From the NCBI GenBank assembly GCA_015493215.1, contig WGDP01000019.1, positions 1-39,564 of the forward strand: a DNA stretch of 39,564 nucleotides. The letters are read 5' to 3'. Both the position numbers and the translations under genes were made by a program. Positions 35,040 to 39,564 of this stretch are shown in pieces; within the stretch, counting starts at the first letter, position 1; each line of letters starts with the position of its first letter. The notes beneath the pieces were generated by a model. The model saw only the letters and a program-made list of their open reading frames with translations. It had not been told where the DNA came from and did not search any database. Source of the stretch: Bacteroidales bacterium. GTDB taxonomy: Bacteria; Bacteroidota; Bacteroidia; Bacteroidales; F082.

Positions 35040-38000
35040 TTATGGTTTTATTAATGTTTTCTTTTTGTTGATAACAATTTCAGCTTGTCGATCAGCAGTT
35101 GCTTCCACTTTGTTTTTGCTTACTTCGATATGCCATTGTGTGTTTTTAAAATGCAGGCCGGTAGAAAGGCTTTTCCATCGTTCCGGCATTTGAGGGTTGA
35201 TGGCAAGCAGGTTACCTCTCATGTCGATGCCTGCAAAGTTGGTAAGGGCAATCATAAGCGTGCCGGCCATTACCCCGGCGTGAATGCCTTCGCCGGTGGT
35301 GCCTCCCTGAATATCGTTGTAATCGCTCTCCAGTGCATCATAGTAAAGGTTCCAGCTTAATGTTTCATCGCCGGCCATATTTGCAAGCTGGGCATGAACC
35401 ACTCTGCTGAGTGTGGAGCCGTGCGAGGTGCGGGCAAGGTAATAGTGCAGGTTTTTTTTGAGATAATCCGATGGCAGCTGATAGCCCATCTCCGAAAGCA
35501 ATGAATCCACCTCCTCTTTTTTAAGGTTGTAAAAAACCATCAGGGTGTCAGCCTGCTTGGCCACTTTGTAATCGTCGGCTGATTTGCCTTCCGCTTTTAG
35601 CAGTCTGTCCATCCTGTAAACATTTCCATATTTTTTGCGGTAGTAGTCCCAGTCCAGTTCTTTCAGGTCGAAATAGCCATCGTATTGGGCAATAATACCT
35701 TCGTTGTTGATTACCAGTCTCAGGTTTTTTCTGATAACCTCCCAATGCTTAATTTCAGTTTCGTCAAGGCCTGTTTGCGCATACAGCTTTTCCTTTGCCT
35801 CATTGCTCATCGTGGTAATAAGTTCGGCAGCTTTATTAAACAACCAGGCAGCCATGATGTTTGTGTAGGCATTGTCTTTTAAGCCTCCTTTTTCAGCATC
35901 AGGGTACTTTTCATGAAACTCATCAGGACCCATCACCCCTTCAATAGAGTAGCGTCCTGTTTTTTCATCGGGTTTGGCCATGTCGGCCCAAAACCTTGCA
36001 ATTTCAAAAAACATTTCAGCCCCGTAGCTGTTTAAAAACGTTTCGTCGTTGGTTACATGAAAATATTGATAAATATTGTACGCCACTGCCAGCGATACAT
36101 GGCGTTGCAGCGAGCTGTAGTCGTCGCCCCACTCACCCGAAACGGGATTTAAATGTAATATTTGTGTTTCTTCGCGTCCGTCGCTGCCGCTTTGCCAGGG
36201 ATACATGGCTCCTTTGTGTCCGTGTGCTTTGGCATATTGGCGTGCTTTGTCAAGGCGGCGGTAGCGGTACATCAGCATCGATTTGGAGACTTGGGGAAAG
36301 TGAATGTTGTAAAAGGGAAGCACAAACAATTCGTCCCAAAAAATATGGCCACGGTAGGCTTCGCCATGCAGGCCGCGGGCGGTAATGGAAGCATCGAGTT
36401 TGGTGTTGTGCGGAGAGGCCGAAACCAGCAGGTGATAGATATGCATGCGAAGCAGCCGCTGCGAAGCCCTGTCGCCGGTTAATTGTATGTCAGCTTCGTC
36501 CCAAAGATGCCCCCACGCTGCCGAGCTTTTATGAAAAAGTGTGTCGAAGTCTCCGGTTCCCGTCAACTGATCCATCACAAAATTACGACGATTGGTTTTG
36601 GTTTCCAGCGAAGTGGCTATTGCAACAGTTTTTTCCAGTGTAATGGTTTGATTTTGTGTTGCATCCACATCCATATAGGTGTAAACAATGCCCTCGTCGG
36701 TGGTAACTCCGAAATGATCGTAATATTTGTCGCCCGTTTTTAACGACAGCTTTGCAGCGAGGGCAATTTCCGTGTTGGATTGGTTTGTCTTTACTGTAAG
36801 CCACGAAATGGCTCCTTCACCTCCTTGCTCCATGGGGGTAAGATGTTTGGAGTTTAACGATTTATAGCGCTCAACCCCTTGATTGCTAATGGTTCCGTCG
36901 AGGGTTGAAAAAATGCTGACGGGTGCCGAATAATTGAGTGGCGTAATCTTGTAGCGCAGGGCGGCGAGGTGCATGTTGTCCATGGATGCAAAACGGCACG
37001 ATTCGATATGGGTGCGGCGGCCTTCATCATCTTCTGTTATTAAAATGCGATGCAGCAGGCCTGTTTTAAAATCCAGGGTACGGTTCATTTCGATGATTTT
37101 GTCCTTGTTGGGGTCGAACCATTCGCCATCTTCTATTTTAAAGCTTACCGGCAGCCAGTTGGGAGCGTTAACAAAATCTTCATTTTCAACATCATGGCCG
37201 GCAATGGGGGTTTTTAGCCGGTTGTATAATCCTGCAATGTAGGTTCCCGGATAATTTACGCTGTTGGCATGGGTCTCTTCCATGGCACCCCGTGTTCCGA
37301 AAAAGCCGTTTCCCACGGTGAGTAGAGCCTCTCTTGATCGTTCTTTATCAGTATTGTAATCGTGATAGATAAGCATGTTGCTGTTTTGTTCCATCTCCAC
37401 GTTAAACCAGTGGTCAATGTCACTGATGGTGATTTCTGCGAGGTCTTCTACTACTTTATCGGCACCGTTGGCCCACAGTCCGGCTTTGTTGTCTTCGCGT
37501 GCCACACCGATTACCAGGCCAAAGTTGCCGTTTTTTCCGGCTGCTACGCCTGAAACGGCATCTTCAACCACCACCGAATAGTGGTAGTCGCAATTAAGAT
37601 TTTGAGCTGCGGTGAGAAAGATGTCGGGAGCTGGTTTTCCGTTTAATTTCATGGTTGCCGATACAACTCCATCTACCCTTGTTTCAACAAGATGCGACAG
37701 GCCGGCAGCCTTTAAAACAGCTTCGCAATTTTTGCTTGAAGAGGCAACGCCAACCCGGATACCCTCTTTGTGCAACTGCTCCATCATGGCAACGGTTGAA
37801 GGATAAACTTCTACGCCTTCGCTTTTTAGCACTGCGTTAAAAGCATCGTTTTTTTTGTTTCCCAGTCCGCAAATGGTTTCTTTGTCCGGTGTATCTTCGG
37901 GCGTGCCATAGGACAGTACAATGTTCCTTGATTCCAAAAAGGATTTTACTCCGTCGTAGCGCGGCTTGCCATCAACATAAGCAAGGTAATCTTCCTGTGT

Positions 38001-38150
38001 GAAGGCTTTAAATGGTTCGCCTCGCTTTTCTGACCTTTCGCGAAGGTAATCGTCAAACATTTTTTTCCACGCGTGGCTGTGTACGGTGGCGGTTTTGGTG
38101 ATGACACCGTCCAAATCAAAAATTACAGCTTGTACTTTATGTTTTTTCAT
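35040..38150 (-). CDS. Beta-phosphoglucomutase-GH65 disaccharide phosphorylase fusion
   Basis: This 1036-aa bifunctional enzyme begins with a HAD-type beta-phosphoglucomutase domain (about 1-245) with nucleophile D12 and acid/base D14 in FDLDGVITKT, then SSSKN and VVEDAVSGV. Residues about 265-1030 form a GH65 domain with an N-terminal beta sandwich and an (alpha/alpha)6 barrel. The general acid is E744 in GPDEFHE, followed by KDNAYTN. The phosphate-site motif SHGSTLSRVVHA supports a phosphorylase rather than a hydrolase. GH65 would split a glucosyl disaccharide (trehalose, maltose, kojibiose or nigerose type) to beta-glucose 1-phosphate, which the first domain converts to glucose 6-phosphate. 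The ATG at 38150 is preferred over a TTG eight codons upstream. Confidence 0.93.
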   Translation of the reverse strand: MKKHKVQAVIFDLDGVITKTATVHSHAWKKMFDDYLRERSEKRGEPFKAFTQEDYLAYVDGKPRYDGVKSFLESRNIVLSYGTPEDTPDKETICGLGNKKNDAFNAVLKSEGVEVYPSTVAMMEQLHKEGIRVGVASSSKNCEAVLKAAGLSHLVETRVDGVVSATMKLNGKPAPDIFLTAAQNLNCDYHYSVVVEDAVSGVAAGKNGNFGLVIGVAREDNKAGLWANGADKVVEDLAEITISDIDHWFNVEMEQNSNMLIYHDYNTDKERSREALLTVGNGFFGTRGAMEETHANSVNYPGTYIAGLYNRLKTPIAGHDVENEDFVNAPNWLPVSFKIEDGEWFDPNKDKIIEMNRTLDFKTGLLHRILITEDDEGRRTHIESCRFASMDNMHLAALRYKITPLNYSAPVSIFSTLDGTISNQGVERYKSLNSKHLTPMEQGGEGAISWLTVKTNQSNTEIALAAKLSLKTGDKYYDHFGVTTDEGIVYTYMDVDATQNQTITLEKTVAIATSLETKTNRRNFVMDQLTGTGDFDTLFHKSSAAWGHLWDEADIQLTGDRASQRLLRMHIYHLLVSASPHNTKLDASITARGLHGEAYRGHIFWDELFVLPFYNIHFPQVSKSMLMYRYRRLDKARQYAKAHGHKGAMYPWQSGSDGREETQILHLNPVSGEWGDDYSSLQRHVSLAVAYNIYQYFHVTNDETFLNSYGAEMFFEIARFWADMAKPDEKTGRYSIEGVMGPDEFHEKYPDAEKGGLKDNAYTNIMAAWLFNKAAELITTMSNEAKEKLYAQTGLDETEIKHWEVIRKNLRLVINNEGIIAQYDGYFDLKELDWDYYRKKYGNVYRMDRLLKAEGKSADDYKVAKQADTLMVFYNLKKEEVDSLLSEMGYQLPSDYLKKNLHYYLARTSHGSTLSRVVHAQLANMAGDETLSWNLYYDALESDYNDIQGGTTGEGIHAGVMAGTLMIALTNFAGIDMRGNLLAINPQMPERWKSLSTGLHFKNTQWHIEVSKNKVEATADRQAEIVINKKKTLIKP

Positions 38151-38343
38151 GTTTTTTAGTTGTCTGTTTTTCAACCTGAAGGTTTGGGTGGGTAAAAAAT
38201 AATCATTAATAATTTACTATTTAAACAATGTGCAAATTTGCTTAAAAAAAGGGTTGTATTTTATGTTTTATAGCGGGTGTGCTAAAAAAAATTGAAATAA
38301 ATTATCCTGTTTTTTTAAGGTTGTTATTGCAAACGGTTGCGGC

Positions 38344-39321
38344 TTACAAATAACTTTTGCTAATCAGCATTAAATCTGCCAGCACTATTGCTGTAACCGC
38401 TTCCACCACCACCGGAACCCGGAGGGCAATGCATGCATCGTGACGGCCTTTTATTTTAAGTTCTGTTGTTTGATTTTTTGCAAAGTCAAAGGTTTTTTGT
38501 GCACTTGATATGCTTGAAGTGGGCTTGACGGCCACCCTGAATATAAGCTCGTTTCCGTTGGAGATGCCCCCGTTGATGCCTCCGGCGTGGTTGGTGGCTG
38601 TTTTTCCGGTGTGGTCGATAAAACGGTCGTTGTGTTCACTTCCTTTCATGGATGCAGCGCTGAATCCCGAACCGAATTCGATGCCTTTGATTGCAGGGAT
38701 TGCAAAAACAGCATGGCTGATGAGTGATTCGATGGAATCGAAAAAGGGGTCGCCAAGTCCCACCGGCAATCCGTTAACTCTGCATTCAACAATACCGCCA
38801 ACCGAGTCGTGGTTTTTCAGGGCATTGTCGATGGCATTGTCAATATCGATGCTGCCTCCCACTTGTGTTAGTTTAGCTTCGACAGATATTTTTTGAAGTA
38901 TTTTTTTTGCAACAACGCCGGCAGTTGTCAGGCCAATTGTGAGTCTTCCCGAAAAGTGGCCGCCGCCACGAGGGTCGTTAAAGCCTCTGAATTTTTTGTG
39001 CGCTACAAAATCAGCATGGCCGGGACGCGGTATTTTATTAAAATTGTAGTCCTCCGAACGTGTGTTGTTGTTTTTAAACAAAATGGTAATGGGACTTCCG
39101 GTGGTAAATCCGTTAAAAACCCCACTGATTATTTCGGGTTTGTCTGCTTCTATTCTCGGAGTGGTTCCCTTTGCGCCGCTTTTGCGTCGTTGTAAATCAG
39201 GTGTGAAATCGTTGGTATTTAGGAGAACCCCTGAAGGGCAACCGTCGATGGTAACGCCAACATACAATCCGTGCGATTCGCCAAAAATTGAAACTCTGAA
39301 AAGACGGCCAAAGGAATTCAT
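38344..39321 (-). CDS. aroC: Chorismate synthase
   Basis: This 325-aa FMN-dependent enzyme makes chorismate from 5-enolpyruvylshikimate 3-phosphate, the last step of the common aromatic pathway. Signature segments are FGRLFRVSIFGESHG (4-18), RPGHADF, DPRGGGHFSGRLT, NHAGGINGGISNG, KPTSSI and KGRHDACIALR. It is shorter than the 361-aa E. coli protein, the difference lying in a reduced central insertion and C-terminus. The ATG at 39319-39321 matches the family start; an upstream in-frame start would add 37 unrelated residues and run through the promoter. No other aro gene is adjacent. Confidence 0.95.
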   Translation of the reverse strand: MNSFGRLFRVSIFGESHGLYVGVTIDGCPSGVLLNTNDFTPDLQRRKSGAKGTTPRIEADKPEIISGVFNGFTTGSPITILFKNNNTRSEDYNFNKIPRPGHADFVAHKKFRGFNDPRGGGHFSGRLTIGLTTAGVVAKKILQKISVEAKLTQVGGSIDIDNAIDNALKNHDSVGGIVECRVNGLPVGLGDPFFDSIESLISHAVFAIPAIKGIEFGSGFSAASMKGSEHNDRFIDHTGKTATNHAGGINGGISNGNELIFRVAVKPTSSISSAQKTFDFAKNQTTELKIKGRHDACIALRVPVVVEAVTAIVLADLMLISKSYL

Positions 39322-39342
39322 GGATATGGTTTTAATTTTCAC

Positions 39343-39372
39343 CAAAAATACATAAATTATTACAACCCCCAA
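39343..39372 (-). promoter_or_regulatory. Bacteroidota-type promoter of aroC
   Basis: On the minus strand TTG at 39372-39370 is followed after 19 nt by TATTTTTG at 39350-39343, which fits both consensus elements and their spacing. The -7 box ends 21 nt before the aroC ATG. Confidence 0.65.
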
Positions 39373-39384
39373 GTTCGTCCTGAT

Positions 39385-39411
39385 TTGCCCGCCCGTTCCG
39401 CAGGCGGGCAA
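39385..39411. repeat. GC-rich hairpin upstream of the aroC promoter
   Basis: TTGCCCGCC (39385-39393) is complementary to GGCGGGCAA (39403-39411) around a 9-nt loop. It begins 13 bp from the -33 element of aroC and may be a REP-like element or the terminator of a gene beyond the window. Confidence 0.65.
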
Positions 39412-39451
39412 TCCTGATGAGTTAATATACACATAATGATGTTGTTACATG

Positions 39452-39478
39452 GCTTTCGGATTACAAATCCGAAAGAGC
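39452..39478. repeat. REP-like palindrome related to the pbpC-pepT cluster
   Basis: A 10-bp stem CTTTCGGATT/AATCCGAAAG (39453-39462 and 39466-39475) has loop ACA, with AGC following. It keeps the layout of the copies at 22824-23022, but both arms carry changed bases that preserve pairing. Confidence 0.7.
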
Positions 39479-39504
39479 ATGTGAGGGGCATGTGGGATTC
39501 GCGC

Positions 39505-39531
39505 GGGAACGGCGGGAACGGCTGGAACGGT
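39505..39531. repeat. Three 9-bp tandem repeat units
   Basis: GGGAACGGC occurs twice and is followed by the variant TGGAACGGT. It lies at the window edge in DNA with no recognised gene and may be a short intergenic minisatellite. Confidence 0.55.
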
Positions 39532-39564
39532 GGGCATGCAGAAATGATGTCCAAATTGTATCAT

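Noticed and set aside
39322-39432. An N-terminal extension of aroC by 37 codons
   Set aside because: The extension covers the consensus promoter and encodes no family-like sequence; the chorismate synthase start MNSFGRLF is at 39321.

Overview
The window reads as a Bacteroidota chromosome, most likely an anaerobic or facultative member of the Bacteroidales/Marinilabiliales side of the phylum. This is an inference from gene content. The evidence is a secreted protease with PKD repeats and a type IX secretion (T9SS) C-terminal tail, a DUF4251 protein, a class I PurE, an alpha-2-macroglobulin/PBP1C pair, and several promoters of the Bacteroidota type (TTG about 18-20 nt upstream of TAnnTTTG). 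No rRNA, tRNA, CRISPR array, intact transposase or phage gene was seen.

Layout: (1) 93-4365 holds hldD, a T9SS-type serine protease and rsmE; the last two converge and overlap by 15 bp. (2) 4449-8554 holds a ferredoxin-nitroreductase, an AT-rich toxin-antitoxin islet whose toxin is broken by a stop codon, and a tight operon of two MinD-like ATPases with inserted 2x[4Fe-4S] domains plus a NifX/NifB-type cluster-binding protein. The islet lies between two 52-bp direct repeats (83% identical); the left repeat covers the 3' end of the nitroreductase gene. (3) 8620-14710 (minus strand) is a four-gene operon with gaps of 9-12 nt: an Omp85-like barrel, a DUF218-DUF1684 fusion, a REC-GAF-PAS histidine kinase and an NtrC-type sigma-54 activator. 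(4) 14927-22787 holds the thioester alpha-2-macroglobulin lipoprotein and PBP1C. (5) 22788-24504 holds pepT framed by REP-like palindromes. (6) 24505-33583 is mainly housekeeping: a fused aconitase/isopropylmalate-dehydratase-type enzyme, mnmA, an aminotransferase with a membrane protein, purE, an unrecognised exported 841-aa protein with a TTG start, and pepE. (7) 33785-39321 holds a DUF4251 protein, a beta-phosphoglucomutase-GH65 phosphorylase fusion with a uridine-kinase-like partner, and aroC. The right edge carries more palindromes and a short tandem repeat.

How the genes may work together: the minus-strand operon in region 3 looks like an envelope-linked signalling unit. The alpha-2-macroglobulin/PBP1C pair is a known envelope-defence and cell-wall-repair partnership. 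The Fe-S cluster of region 2 looks like a redox or metallocluster-handling module. The GH65 operon should turn a glucosyl disaccharide into glucose 6-phosphate plus a free sugar that the kinase might capture. The best leads for new biology are the four-gene signalling operon with its fused DUF protein, the repeat-bounded toxin-antitoxin islet, and the GH65/kinase pair.
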